Part shown: positions 1-7,700 of the stretch, one piece after another
Layout of the letters: each line of letters begins with the position of its first letter
How positions within the stretch are numbered: the stretch's first letter is position 1
Assembly: GCA_948469885.1 (NCBI GenBank)
Contig: CAOKMT010000001.1
Span: forward strand, 22,187 to 86,186
Direction: 5' to 3'
DNA: 64,000 nucleotides
Origin: an uncultured Sporosarcina sp.
GTDB lineage: Bacteria > Bacillota > Bacilli > Bacillales_A > Planococcaceae
Made by a program: the position numbers and the translations under genes
Notes under the pieces: generated by a model
The model's input: only the letters and a program-made list of their open reading frames with translations
Databases searched by the model: none
What the model was told of the DNA's origin: nothing

Positions 1-234
1 AAATTGAACGACAAAAAATATTACCGTCACTCAGGGTACACTGGAAGCCTTAAAGAGCGTACAGCGCTTGAAATGCGTACAAACTACCCGACGAAAATGC
101 TTGAACTTGCGATTAAAGGCATGCTTCCAAAAGGCTCTTTAGGCAATCAAATGTTCAGAAAGCTAAACGTATACGCTGGACCGGCTCACCCACATGCAGC
201 ACAAAAACCAGAAGCTTATGAGCTTCGCGGATAA
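1..234 (+). CDS. rplM: 50S ribosomal protein L13, C-terminal part
   Basis: Large-subunit ribosomal protein that binds 23S rRNA early in assembly. Only the last 77 codons are in the window; the gene begins upstream. Visible family hallmarks are the K-Y-Y-R-H-S-G-Y start of the conserved C-terminal block, then M-L-P-K-G-S-L-G and the final [13 protein letters not shown] segment. It is followed after 20 bp by rpsI, the conserved bacterial rplM-rpsI operon. Confidence 0.97.
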   Translation, partial: KLNDKKYYRHSGYTGSLKERTALEMRTNYPTKMLELAIKGMLPKGSLGNQMFRKLNVYAGPAHPHAAQKPEAYELRG

Positions 235-254
235 TTAAGAGGAGGAAAAACGCT

Positions 255-647
255 TTGGCACAAGTACAATATCTCGGCACTGGCCGTCGTAAAAGTTCAG
301 TAGCTCGCGTACGTCTCGTTCCAGGAGATGGAAAAATCATCATCAACAAACGTGATGTAGAAGACTACGTACCATACGCGACACTTCGCGAAATTATTAA
401 ACAACCACTTAACGTAACAGAAACTTTAGGCAGCTATGACGTTCTCGTTAACGTTCACGGCGGCGGTTTCACAGGACAAGCAGGTGCAATCCGTCATGGT
501 GTTGCGCGTGCACTTCTAGAAGTTGATCCTGATTTCCGTCCTGCATTGAAATCAGCAGGACTACTGACACGTGACCCACGTATGAAAGAGCGGGAGAAAT
601 ACGGTTTCCGCGGTGCACGTCGTCGTCCACAATTCTCAAAACGTTAA
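255..647 (+). CDS. rpsI: 30S ribosomal protein S9
   Basis: Small-subunit protein whose C-terminal tail reaches the P-site tRNA. At 130 aa it is full length for the family. The N-terminal [12 protein letters not shown] block, the central [15 protein letters not shown] motif and the basic tail ending in a K-R pair are all present. I use a TTG start at 255 because an AGGAGGAAAA ribosome site lies just upstream and the reading begins [12 protein letters not shown]. It is the second gene of the rplM-rpsI operon and is followed by an intrinsic terminator. Confidence 0.97.
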   Translation: MAQVQYLGTGRRKSSVARVRLVPGDGKIIINKRDVEDYVPYATLREIIKQPLNVTETLGSYDVLVNVHGGGFTGQAGAIRHGVARALLEVDPDFRPALKSAGLLTRDPRMKEREKYGFRGARRRPQFSKR

Positions 648-670
648 TATCTTATATGTTCAACATTCAA

Positions 671-708
671 ATTCCCTGCCGAAGAAAAATACGGCAGGGA
701 ATTTTTTT
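671..708 (+). terminator. Intrinsic terminator of rplM-rpsI
   Basis: An 11-bp perfect stem (ATTCCCTGCCG with its complement at 692-702) surrounds a short A-rich loop and is followed by a run of seven T. It lies 24 bp after the rpsI stop. Confidence 0.93.
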
Positions 709-742
709 GTAGAACATTTTTTTGATGTGAAAACTATACACT

Positions 743-975
743 TGTGGATGAACGGCCATCATTTTTCACCGGCTCTCTTTTTGTCCACAAAGTTGTCCTG
801 ACAATCGTGTAAAGACGTGGTTAGTATATGAAACGATCGACAGGTTGTGGGTAATGATGTTGATGGAACTAAGTGCAGACATAAAAAAGAGAATCATATT
901 CATTCTTTCACTGGGATGCATGTCTATACCTGTTGAAGAAGTTGTGGATAAGCGGCATGAGAGAGGTTGTCCACA
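743..975. promoter_or_regulatory. Cluster of DnaA-box-like 9-mers in a gene-free region
   Basis: The stretch from 709 to about 1233 holds no convincing gene. Inside it are five matches to the DnaA box TTATCCACA: 743-751 (minus, one mismatch), 781-789 (plus, TTGTCCACA), 846-854 (minus, one mismatch), 943-951 (minus, exact) and 967-975 (plus, TTGTCCACA). DnaA-binding clusters away from oriC are known in B. subtilis; that this is one is inference from motif density. Confidence 0.45.
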
Positions 976-1233
976 AATAATGAACAACATCCCACTGAGT
1001 GGGTCTACGTTATTTTTCTTGAGTCATTCTTTGATAAAATGAATCATCTTATTGATGGATAGGGCTTGTGAAAGTCCAGTGCGTATGAATAAGCCGGACA
1101 AGTCTACAACCTTATATTTGTTAGTGGACGTGCAACAGCATTTCTGGAAGGCGTATGCTGTGATGTGACGAACAGGGCGTGGCATGCTGGAATGGAAAGG
1201 CGGGGCGGAAATAGAGTAAATAAGAAATGCTGA

Positions 1234-1273
1234 AAAGGCATGCAACTGAACAATCAGATTGCACGCCTTTTTC
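1234..1273. terminator. Hairpin terminator after the kinase gene, likely bidirectional
   Basis: A 12-bp stem with one A-C mismatch (1234-1245 with 1259-1270) has A residues on its left and a T run on its right, so it could end transcription on either strand. It sits 9 bp beyond the stop codon of the minus-strand kinase gene. Confidence 0.75.
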
Positions 1274-1281
1274 CTTTCCTA

Positions 1282-2910
1282 TTACTGCGCTAGGTCTTTC
1301 AATTTCTTCATAATTCCCGGTTTCTCCAATCCGAAGTAACGATGCATCTCCTCGTAAATGCCGAAAAGCTTTTCGTAAATCGCTACATTTTCAGGGATGG
1401 GTTGGATTGTTTTCAACAAAGGTTGTTTCATTGATTGCACAGCACTTTCAATATTTGGATGACAGTCGCCGGCTACGCCACCTAAAATTGCGGCTCCGAT
1501 GCCAGAAGCATAATCACTAGCCGAAATATGAATAGGTTTGTTCAAAACGTCTGCATAAATTTGCATGAGTAATGCATTTTTCTGTGGTAGGCCGCCGCAG
1601 GCAAACACTTCGTCAATTGTCATCCCTGCTTCCGCATATGCGTTCATAATCATCTTCGTGCCGAATGCCGTTGCTTCCAAATGAGCGCGGTATACGTCCT
1701 CATACGGTGTGTGTAATGTTTGGCCAATCAGCATGCCGCTCAACTCGCTGTTGCTTAATGGAGAACGGTTTCCGTTGTGCCAGTCTAATGCGACGAGTCC
1801 GGATTCTCCGGCATTTTTTTGCGCTGCTTTTTGCCCTAAGTAATCAAAAACCGAAATGTTTTGTGCTTGAGCCTCCACCACGTATTGTTGAGGTGTATTG
1901 CTCACGATATAACCGAAAAGATCCCCGACAGCAGATTGTCCCGCTTCATAAGCAAAGAGGTCTGGTATGATTGCATCTTTCACACTTCCGGAAATGCCCG
2001 AAACTTTTTTCTGTTCCTCATTTAACATCAAATGGCAAGTGGACGTCCCCATCACCATCGTGAATTGGTTCTTTTGGATTGCGCCGATTCCGAGCAAGGC
2101 GGAATGCGCATCGATAATGGCGGTTGCTACCGGTAGTTGTGTCGGCAAGCCGAGCTTACTGCTCCATTCATCGGACAGAGTACCCGCCTGCTCCCCGATT
2201 TTGGAAAGGCGTCCGTCCAGCTTCTGTTCAATGATGTCCGGCAACTCTTCGTCTATTTCAGCTAAAAACTCTTTAGAGAATCCATCTGCTTCATTCCAAA
2301 AAGATTTGAAACCTTTTGCACAGTTGCTCCGGACATTTTCGCCGATGAGTGTGGAGACGACCCAGTCACCCGCTTCGATTAAATAAGCAGCTTCGTTCAA
2401 TAATTCCGGCACCTTGTTTTTCAACTCCAACGCCTTCGGAACGAGCCATTCACTGGACACATTGTCCCCGTAATGGCAAAGCCAGCTTTCCTCTTGCTGA
2501 CCAATCTCATTCATGAGGTTCGCTTCTTCAATCGCACCGTGGTGTTTCCACAACTTTACATAAGCATGCGGATTGGCTTTATGTTGCGCGAATCTGCTCA
2601 GAGGAACCAAATTTTCGTCAGTGATGACAACTGTGGATGACGTGAAGTCCACGCCAAGGCCGACAATGTCTTCTGCATTAATCCCCGCATTTTCAATTGC
2701 CTCTGGAATTCCTTTTTCAATTACTTCGATATAATCATCTGCGTCTTGAAGAGCAAAATCAGGCGGCAAAGGCTTTCCAGCTAGCGACTTTTCCATCGTC
2801 CCGCTTTTATATTGCAAAACGCTCATTCCAATAATTGCACCAGTTTGCACATCGATAATTAAAACTCTGCCAGAACTTGTACCGAAATCTATGCCAATTG
2901 AATATTTCAT
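1282..2910 (-). CDS. araB: FGGY carbohydrate kinase of the L-ribulokinase family
   Basis: Cytoplasmic ATP-dependent sugar kinase, 542 aa, close to the usual length of AraB-type ribulokinases. The N-terminal phosphate-binding FGTSSGR motif lies at about residues 9-15. GVDFTSSTV, the GDNVSSEW block and the family-typical MGTSTCH follow. AraB enzymes are known to phosphorylate D- and L-ribulose and also ribitol and L-arabitol. No arabinose isomerase or epimerase is nearby. The divergent neighbours are a ribitol-5-phosphate-type dehydrogenase and a polyol permease, so I infer a pentitol or ribulose substrate rather than L-arabinose. An AAGGAG site precedes the ATG by 12 bp. A cre-like palindrome just downstream of the predicted transcription start suggests CcpA repression. 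Confidence 0.85.
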   Translation of the reverse strand: MKYSIGIDFGTSSGRVLIIDVQTGAIIGMSVLQYKSGTMEKSLAGKPLPPDFALQDADDYIEVIEKGIPEAIENAGINAEDIVGLGVDFTSSTVVITDENLVPLSRFAQHKANPHAYVKLWKHHGAIEEANLMNEIGQQEESWLCHYGDNVSSEWLVPKALELKNKVPELLNEAAYLIEAGDWVVSTLIGENVRSNCAKGFKSFWNEADGFSKEFLAEIDEELPDIIEQKLDGRLSKIGEQAGTLSDEWSSKLGLPTQLPVATAIIDAHSALLGIGAIQKNQFTMVMGTSTCHLMLNEEQKKVSGISGSVKDAIIPDLFAYEAGQSAVGDLFGYIVSNTPQQYVVEAQAQNISVFDYLGQKAAQKNAGESGLVALDWHNGNRSPLSNSELSGMLIGQTLHTPYEDVYRAHLEATAFGTKMIMNAYAEAGMTIDEVFACGGLPQKNALLMQIYADVLNKPIHISASDYASGIGAAILGGVAGDCHPNIESAVQSMKQPLLKTIQPIPENVAIYEKLFGIYEEMHRYFGLEKPGIMKKLKDLAQ

Positions 2911-2928
2911 TTATATAAGCTACTCCTT

Positions 2929-2942
2929 AGAAAACGTTTTCT
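2929..2942. promoter_or_regulatory. cre-like palindrome (CcpA site)
   Basis: A perfect 14-bp palindrome, AGAAAACGTTTTCT, matches the core of the catabolite-responsive element. It lies just downstream of the predicted start of the minus-strand kinase transcript, where CcpA would block elongation. Assignment is by motif only. Confidence 0.65.
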
Positions 2943-2950
2943 ATAACTAA

Positions 2951-3038
2951 ATCATAAATATAAATGAACAAAGAATCAAGGCGAATTGCTCATTTGTGCG
3001 AATAAAACCTTGACTTTTGACAAAAAAAGCAATAATAT
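2951..3038. promoter_or_regulatory. Divergent sigma-A promoters of the pentitol cluster
   Basis: Minus-strand promoter for the kinase: -35 TTGATT (2979-2974), 17-bp spacer, -10 TATGAT (2956-2951). Plus-strand promoter for the dehydrogenase: -35 TTGACT (3010-3015), 17-bp spacer, -10 TAATAT (3033-3038). Both spacings are ideal for the housekeeping sigma factor. Confidence 0.7.
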
Positions 3039-3074
3039 AAGTCCGAATGAGCAAATTATTGCATAAATGAGCAA
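2962..3074. promoter_or_regulatory. Four-copy operator repeat AATGA(G/A)CAA
   Basis: Copies occur at 2962-2971 (AAATGAACAA), 2986-2995 (reverse complement of AAATGAGCAA), 3045-3054 (GAATGAGCAA) and 3065-3074 (AAATGAGCAA). One lies between the -35 and -10 of the kinase promoter and one at the expected start of the dehydrogenase transcript; the last overlaps its ribosome site. The natural binder is the DeoR-family regulator at 5582-6343 (inferred). Confidence 0.65.
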
Positions 3075-3089
3075 AGGATGAATGCCTGA

Positions 3090-4196
3090 ATGAATAACTT
3101 AGTCGGAAAAAGAATTGATTCAACCGCATTTCGTTTAACTGAACCCGGTATTTTCCGAGAAGAAGTGATTACGCATACAGTAAAAGAAAACGATGTCATC
3201 GTGGAGCCTTACTTGGCGAGCGTATGTCATGCAGATTTACGATATTATACAGGAAATAGAAGGAAGGAAGCGCTGGAAGCGAAATTGCCAATGGCGTTGT
3301 TTCATGAAGGGATCGGCATTGTAAAAGAGTCTCTTCATCCGAATTATAAAGTGGGCGACCGCGTTGTCATCGTACCAAGCATTCCCGGCTACGTCTTAAA
3401 CAATAAGTCGAAAGAAGAGTGCTGTAAAAACTGCCAAGATGGCGGATTGCCAAACTATTGTTTAGAAGGTGTGTTTTTGGCGAGCGGATTTGACGGCATC
3501 GGCCAAAGTGATTTGGTCATCGGTGGCGACAGTTTAGTCCATATCCCTGAACAATTGGAGGACGATGTTGCATTACTAGCGGAACTATGTTCTGTTTCTT
3601 TGTTTGCGATTAACTCGATCGATCGCCTGACGACACCAAACTCTGAAAAAGTTGCGGTTTTTGGTGACGGTCCTGTCGGTTATTTAACAGCTGCGGCACT
3701 CCATTTCATTTATGGCGTAGTGAAAGAGAACTTACTCGTTTTCGGAGCGGTCCAAGAGAAAGTCGAGCAATTTGACAGTTTTGCAACGACAGCCCTTGTT
3801 CATGATTATGACTTCAAGAACACAAATGGCGTCCATACAGTATTTGAATGTACGGGCGGAAAGTTCAGTTCGAGTGCGATCAACCAAGCGATTGACTTGC
3901 TCGATACGGAAGGCAAGCTCGTGTTAATGGGCGTTACAGAAGAATTGGTGCCGATCAATACAAGAGATGTATTGGAAAAACGTATCCAGCTGATCGGAAG
4001 TTCGAGAAGTAATGTCGTGGAATTCGAACAATTGATGGAAGCGATGTTAAATGAAGATTATCAACGGGTGTTGAGAAAGTTAATTCCCGAAGAGCGTACT
4101 TCAATCGAGTCCGTAAGTGATTTAACGACAGCGATGGATGAGGCAGCTGCGCATAAAGGCTGGAAAAAGACGTATCTCTCCTTTAAATGGGAGTAA
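3090..4196 (+). CDS. TarJ-like ribitol-5-phosphate / ribulose-5-phosphate oxidoreductase
   Basis: Zinc-dependent medium-chain alcohol dehydrogenase, 368 aa. It shares its pattern with TarJ, which interconverts D-ribulose-5-P and D-ribitol-5-P with NADP(H): the C-H-A-D-L-R-Y-Y-T-G-N-R active-site region, the FHEGIG motif, a nucleotide-binding FGDGPVGYL, then FECTGGKFSSSAINQAID and EKRIQLIGSSRS. It also has structural-zinc-type cysteines (CCKNCQDGG). In a catabolic cluster the likely direction is ribitol-5-P to D-ribulose-5-P after phosphorylation by the divergent kinase, feeding the pentose phosphate pathway (inference). No tarI partner is adjacent, so a teichoic acid role is less likely. The start is ATG 3090, with AAAGGA 11 bp upstream. 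Confidence 0.82.
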   Translation: MNNLVGKRIDSTAFRLTEPGIFREEVITHTVKENDVIVEPYLASVCHADLRYYTGNRRKEALEAKLPMALFHEGIGIVKESLHPNYKVGDRVVIVPSIPGYVLNNKSKEECCKNCQDGGLPNYCLEGVFLASGFDGIGQSDLVIGGDSLVHIPEQLEDDVALLAELCSVSLFAINSIDRLTTPNSEKVAVFGDGPVGYLTAAALHFIYGVVKENLLVFGAVQEKVEQFDSFATTALVHDYDFKNTNGVHTVFECTGGKFSSSAINQAIDLLDTEGKLVLMGVTEELVPINTRDVLEKRIQLIGSSRSNVVEFEQLMEAMLNEDYQRVLRKLIPEERTSIESVSDLTTAMDEAAAHKGWKKTYLSFKWE

Positions 4197-4284
4197 CTTG
4201 ATTCAATACAAGCTGCCACTTCTATAAGCGGCGTAATTGATTGGAGCAAGATGAAAAAGTAAATATGTATGAGGAGATAGAACG

Positions 4285-5523
4285 GTGAATACGAACAATA
4301 CGTTTTTCGCGAAAGTGGGCTTGCCTCAAAAGATAATTTGGGGATATATAGGTGTTTTGATTTTCATGATGGGGGACGGCTTGGAAATTGGCTGGCTTAG
4401 TCCTTGGTTGGTTGAGCAAGGATTCACCGTGCAACAGACGAGTCTTTTGTTTGTCGCCTACGGGATTACGGTAGCCATCGCGGCTTGGTTCAGCGGTGTG
4501 TTAACGGAAATGTTCGGAGCGAAAAAGACGATGTTCTTGGGCTTTTTGCTGTATGTACTCGGTACAATCGGATTTATCGGTCTTGGTATCTCGTCCATGA
4601 ACTTGTCCGTTATGATACCGATGTATGCTTTGCGCGGATTCGGCTATCCATTATTCGCATTTTCATTCCTCGTGTGGATTTCTTATAGAGCAGATCAAAC
4701 CCGCCTCGGTTCAGCGGTTGGTTGGTTCTGGTTCGTCTTTACGGGCGGATTGAACGTCCTTGGGGCGTACTACTCTGTTTGGGCCATTAAAGAGCTAGGA
4801 CATGTGAATACGCTATGGAGTTCCCTCCTATGGGTGACGATCGGAGCGATTATCGCATTAATGATTAACAAAGACACTTTGCCTGCGAATAAAGCATCGT
4901 CAGCGGAGAAGTTGAAAGAACTTGGGAAAGGGATCACCATCATGAAAGACGAGCCTAAAGTGCTTTTAGGTGGTATTGTCCGGGTCATTAACACGACTGC
5001 CCAATTCGCTTTGCCTGTTTTCTTACCGATGTACTTGGCGAGTCATGGCATTCCGACTTCCCAATGGCTTGGGATTTGGGGTACAATCTTTACAAGTAAT
5101 ATTATATTCAACTTGATCTTTGGAATGGTTGGAGACAAAATCGGTTGGCGTCAAACGATCATGTGGTTCGGTGGGATCGGTTGTGGAATTACGACGTTAG
5201 GTCTCGTTTATATTCCATTATGGACGGAAGGAAATATCTTCTTGGTCGGCTTGATCGGTATCGTATGGGGTGCTTGTCTTGCCGCTTACGTTCCGCTTTC
5301 CGCACTCGTCCCATCATTGGTGGATAAAGATAAAGGGGCGGCGCTTGCTGTCTTGAACTTAGGAGCAGGCCTTCCAGTATTCGTCGGCCCAGCGATCGTT
5401 GGAATTTTTATCGGAGTCGTTGGGGATTTCGGTGTCATCTGGATTTTAGCTTCCCTTTACTTCCTGAGCACCGTATTGACGTATTTCATAAAATTACCTG
5501 AAGAAGTGAAAGCAACTAATTAA
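4285..5523 (+). CDS. MFS polyol permease (ribitol/arabitol transporter type)
   Basis: Twelve-segment inner-membrane transporter, 412 aa. The sequence resembles the polyol permease family of the major facilitator superfamily (RbtT, DalT): an N-terminal MMGDGLEIGWLSPWLVEQG stretch, RGFGYPLFAFSFLVW in the fourth helix region, and GDKIGWRQTIMW in the loop before helix 8. It starts at GTG 4285 after a GAGGAGA ribosome site and follows the dehydrogenase by 88 bp in the same direction. It probably imports the pentitol used by the kinase and dehydrogenase. Confidence 0.83.
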   Translation: MNTNNTFFAKVGLPQKIIWGYIGVLIFMMGDGLEIGWLSPWLVEQGFTVQQTSLLFVAYGITVAIAAWFSGVLTEMFGAKKTMFLGFLLYVLGTIGFIGLGISSMNLSVMIPMYALRGFGYPLFAFSFLVWISYRADQTRLGSAVGWFWFVFTGGLNVLGAYYSVWAIKELGHVNTLWSSLLWVTIGAIIALMINKDTLPANKASSAEKLKELGKGITIMKDEPKVLLGGIVRVINTTAQFALPVFLPMYLASHGIPTSQWLGIWGTIFTSNIIFNLIFGMVGDKIGWRQTIMWFGGIGCGITTLGLVYIPLWTEGNIFLVGLIGIVWGACLAAYVPLSALVPSLVDKDKGAALAVLNLGAGLPVFVGPAIVGIFIGVVGDFGVIWILASLYFLSTVLTYFIKLPEEVKATN

Positions 5524-5527
5524 CAAC

Positions 5528-5554
5528 AGAGACGGCATTATTGTCGTCTCTTTT
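5528..5554 (+). terminator. Short terminator/attenuator before the DeoR gene
   Basis: AGAGACG at 5528-5534 pairs with CGTCTCT at 5545-5551, followed by four T. The short T run suggests partial read-through into the regulator gene 27 bp later. Confidence 0.6.
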
Positions 5555-5581
5555 CATATAAAAAATAAAGTTGGTGAGGGT

Positions 5582-6343
5582 ATGTTACCTGCTGAAAGAC
5601 AAAAGCAGATTTTGAAATATATTGAGCGAGAAAAAGCAGTGAGGACTGAAGATTTATCAAAGCATTTTAATGTCCATGAAGCGACAATCCGACGGGATTT
5701 AACTTTTTTGGAACAAAAAAATAAAATTATGAGAACGCATGGCGGTGTCGTTCTACAAGAGGAAGAAGTTTTTTCGGAGCCCCATTTTGATGTAAGAGAA
5801 GGCTCGTATTCGGAAGAGAAAAAAAGAATTGGCCAGAAAGCGGCCGCATTCATCGAAGAAGGCGATACCCTCATTTTGGATTCGGGAACGACGACGAAGC
5901 AAATTGCCGAGGCGATCAAAGACAGACGGGGCTTAACCGTCATTACGAATGACATCCATATCGCAGCTTTACTAAGACATTCTGACATGAAAGTCATTGT
6001 GACGGGCGGTGTTTTGTATCCCGAAAACTTTATCTTGAATGGAGAAGTGACCGATCGGACTTTGAGAAATTTAAATGTTCAAAAGGCATTTATTGGGACG
6101 CCGGCATTACACCCGGAAAAGGGATTGACACATTTCGATGATACGCTGACCTCTGCAAAAGCCAGCATGATTCGAGCGGCCAAAGAAATATTCGTCGTGA
6201 CGGATCATAGTAAATTAGGATTATTATCGCTCCATACATTTTGTAGCATGGATAAAATTGACCATATCATTACGGATGATCAAGTATATGAACAGATGGA
6301 AGCGAGATTGAAAGAGCGTTGCGATCATGTGTGGATTGTTTGA
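5582..6343 (+). CDS. DeoR/GlpR-family transcriptional regulator
   Basis: 253-aa repressor. The N-terminal DeoR winged helix-turn-helix (RQKQILKYIEREKAV, then VHEATIRRDLTFLE, then THGGV) covers residues 5-55. The C-terminal sugar-phosphate sensor domain contains LDSGTTTKQIAEAI at about 99-112. DeoR members sense phosphorylated sugars and release clustered direct-repeat operators when bound. The four AATGA(G/A)CAA copies between the kinase and dehydrogenase genes are the obvious candidate targets. The start is ATG 5582 behind GGTGAGGG. It closes the pentitol cluster. Confidence 0.85.
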   Translation: MLPAERQKQILKYIEREKAVRTEDLSKHFNVHEATIRRDLTFLEQKNKIMRTHGGVVLQEEEVFSEPHFDVREGSYSEEKKRIGQKAAAFIEEGDTLILDSGTTTKQIAEAIKDRRGLTVITNDIHIAALLRHSDMKVIVTGGVLYPENFILNGEVTDRTLRNLNVQKAFIGTPALHPEKGLTHFDDTLTSAKASMIRAAKEIFVVTDHSKLGLLSLHTFCSMDKIDHIITDDQVYEQMEARLKERCDHVWIV

Positions 6344-6422
6344 TCGGAACAAGGGTTTAAAAAACGAAACGTGGCGCACGATATGTTAAGATGAGGAAAA
6401 CAATGGAGAATAGGTGGTAGAA

Positions 6423-6722
6423 ATGATGAAGGAAATCACACCCATCGAAGTGAAAGAACTACTCGAAAATGGCAGTAATTTAAATTTGATTGACGTGCGA
6501 GAAGCGGATGAAGTGGCGACAGGCATCATTCCTGGTGCGATCCATATCCCGCTTGGTGAAATACCGGAACGTACTGAGGAACTCGATCAATCGAAGCCTT
6601 ATATTATGGTCTGCAAAGCGGGCGGGCGTAGCGCGCGTGCCGTTCAATATTTGGAAGCCCAAGGGTATGACGTAACGAATATGACAGGCGGCATGATGGA
6701 ATGGGCAGGCGACACAGAATAA
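6423..6722 (+). CDS. Rhodanese-like domain protein
   Basis: Single-domain rhodanese, about 100 aa, soluble, carrying the active-site loop CKAGGRS (catalytic Cys near residue 66) and the LIDVREADEV and IPGAIHIPLGEIPER motifs of the family. Such proteins carry persulfide sulfur; the acceptor is unknown. An in-frame GTG lies at 6414, but an AGGTGG ribosome site at 6412-6417 favours ATG 6423 or 6426. It stands alone between the pentitol cluster and cwlD, with a terminator behind it. Confidence 0.85.
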   Translation: MMKEITPIEVKELLENGSNLNLIDVREADEVATGIIPGAIHIPLGEIPERTEELDQSKPYIMVCKAGGRSARAVQYLEAQGYDVTNMTGGMMEWAGDTE

Positions 6723-6791
6723 GTGTTACAAAGTGAGTCGAAGTGACATTTACTAACGTTTGTCATTCCGCTGTATATAGTTGTCAGCGTT

Positions 6792-6825
6792 AAAAGGAGC
6801 CGTGATCGGTTCCTTTTTATTTTTG
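6792..6825 (+). terminator. Intrinsic terminator after the rhodanese gene
   Basis: AAAAGGAGCCG pairs with the following CGGTTCCTTTT across a 4-nt loop (one G-U pair), then a T-rich tract. It precedes cwlD. Confidence 0.85.
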
Positions 6826-6889
6826 TAGCGTTTTATCCTGGACATATCTTCACACTCACGTGCGTATAGTGAAGAAAAAGGCGGTGTCT

Positions 6890-7609
6890 ATGATGAAGCG
6901 GTGGATACTTATTGGATTTATATTTACTTTTTCACTTGGTATTGTCATTTATAGTGTGAAGGCATCATCGGATCGGAATTTTTTTATGCCTGCTGAACTT
7001 GGCGGCGTGAAAGTGCTCATCGATCCGGGGCATGGCGGGATGGATGGCGGCGCTTCTTCAGGGGATGTTGTGGAGAGAGACATCACCCTTAGCATTTCGC
7101 ATGAGGTGGCGAAGCGGCTGAAGAAAAAGGGAGCGACCGTCATCATGACAAGAAAAAAAGCTGGAGATGCGCTCGATGAACATGCGCCGGGGGAAAAGTT
7201 CCCGACAGTTCGCTCAAGAAAACTGGCTGATTTGAAATTGCGGGAAGAGATGGCGATCAAGGAAGAGCCCGACGTTTTCATTAGTGTCCATGTGAACGCG
7301 ATTCCACAAGAGAAATGGCGCGGCGCACAAGTTTTTTATCATGAAAGTGGACATCCAAACGGTGAATTTTTAGCCAAATCAATTCAAGAATCTTTTCGAG
7401 TCAATTTAAAAAATACGGAGCGTGAAGCACAAGGAGTGACGGGTGTTTATTTGTTAAAGAAAGCACCAATGCCTGCGGTTCTTGTGGAAACAGGATTTAT
7501 TTCGAATAATGAAGAGCGGGCGCTTCTGACAGATCCGGCGTACCAAAAGAAGGTGGCCGATTCGATTGTGGAAGGTATCAGCTCATATATGAGTGCAGAG
7601 GAAATGTGA
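6890..7609 (+). CDS. cwlD: Germination-specific N-acetylmuramoyl-L-alanine amidase CwlD
   Basis: Amidase_3-family zinc enzyme that removes peptide side chains during spore cortex synthesis, a step toward muramic-delta-lactam. 239 aa from ATG 6890, matching the B. subtilis length of about 237. An N-terminal membrane/signal segment covers residues 2-22. Metal and catalytic motifs are present: IDPGHGGMDGGA, ERDITL, SVHVNA and VETGFISN. An in-frame GTG at 6860 exists, but AAGGCGGTG sits at the right distance for 6890 or 6893. Position before salA matches the B. subtilis order. Confidence 0.93.
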   Translation: MMKRWILIGFIFTFSLGIVIYSVKASSDRNFFMPAELGGVKVLIDPGHGGMDGGASSGDVVERDITLSISHEVAKRLKKKGATVIMTRKKAGDALDEHAPGEKFPTVRSRKLADLKLREEMAIKEEPDVFISVHVNAIPQEKWRGAQVFYHESGHPNGEFLAKSIQESFRVNLKNTEREAQGVTGVYLLKKAPMPAVLVETGFISNNEERALLTDPAYQKKVADSIVEGISSYMSAEEM

Positions 7610-7648
7610 AGGCAAGTTCAGCGTTTAGAGCCCGATCTCTATGTTATA

Positions 7649-7700
7649 CTTGGAGGTGTGTATGAATAAACCTCCAAGGGGTGTCAAAATTGATCAATGA
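7649..7700 (+). promoter_or_regulatory. Leader hairpin and 12-codon upstream ORF before salA
   Basis: CTTGGAGGT (7649-7657) pairs perfectly with ACCTCCAAG (7670-7678), placing most of the salA ribosome site (AAGGGG 7676-7681) in a stem. The left arm contains a GGAGGT ribosome site for a mini-ORF, ATG 7662 to TGA 7700, whose end overlaps the salA start. A TATACT hexamer at 7645-7650 could instead be a -10 box, which would remove the left arm from the transcript. Confidence 0.4.

Noticed and set aside
613-1245. Several ORFs of 60-75 codons on both strands after rpsI
   Set aside because: They cross the rpsI terminator and the DnaA-box region, lack ribosome sites, and their translations show no protein-like composition.
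3090-4196. TarJ for wall teichoic acid synthesis
   Set aside because: No tarI cytidylyltransferase or tar genes nearby; a kinase, polyol permease and DeoR regulator point to catabolism.
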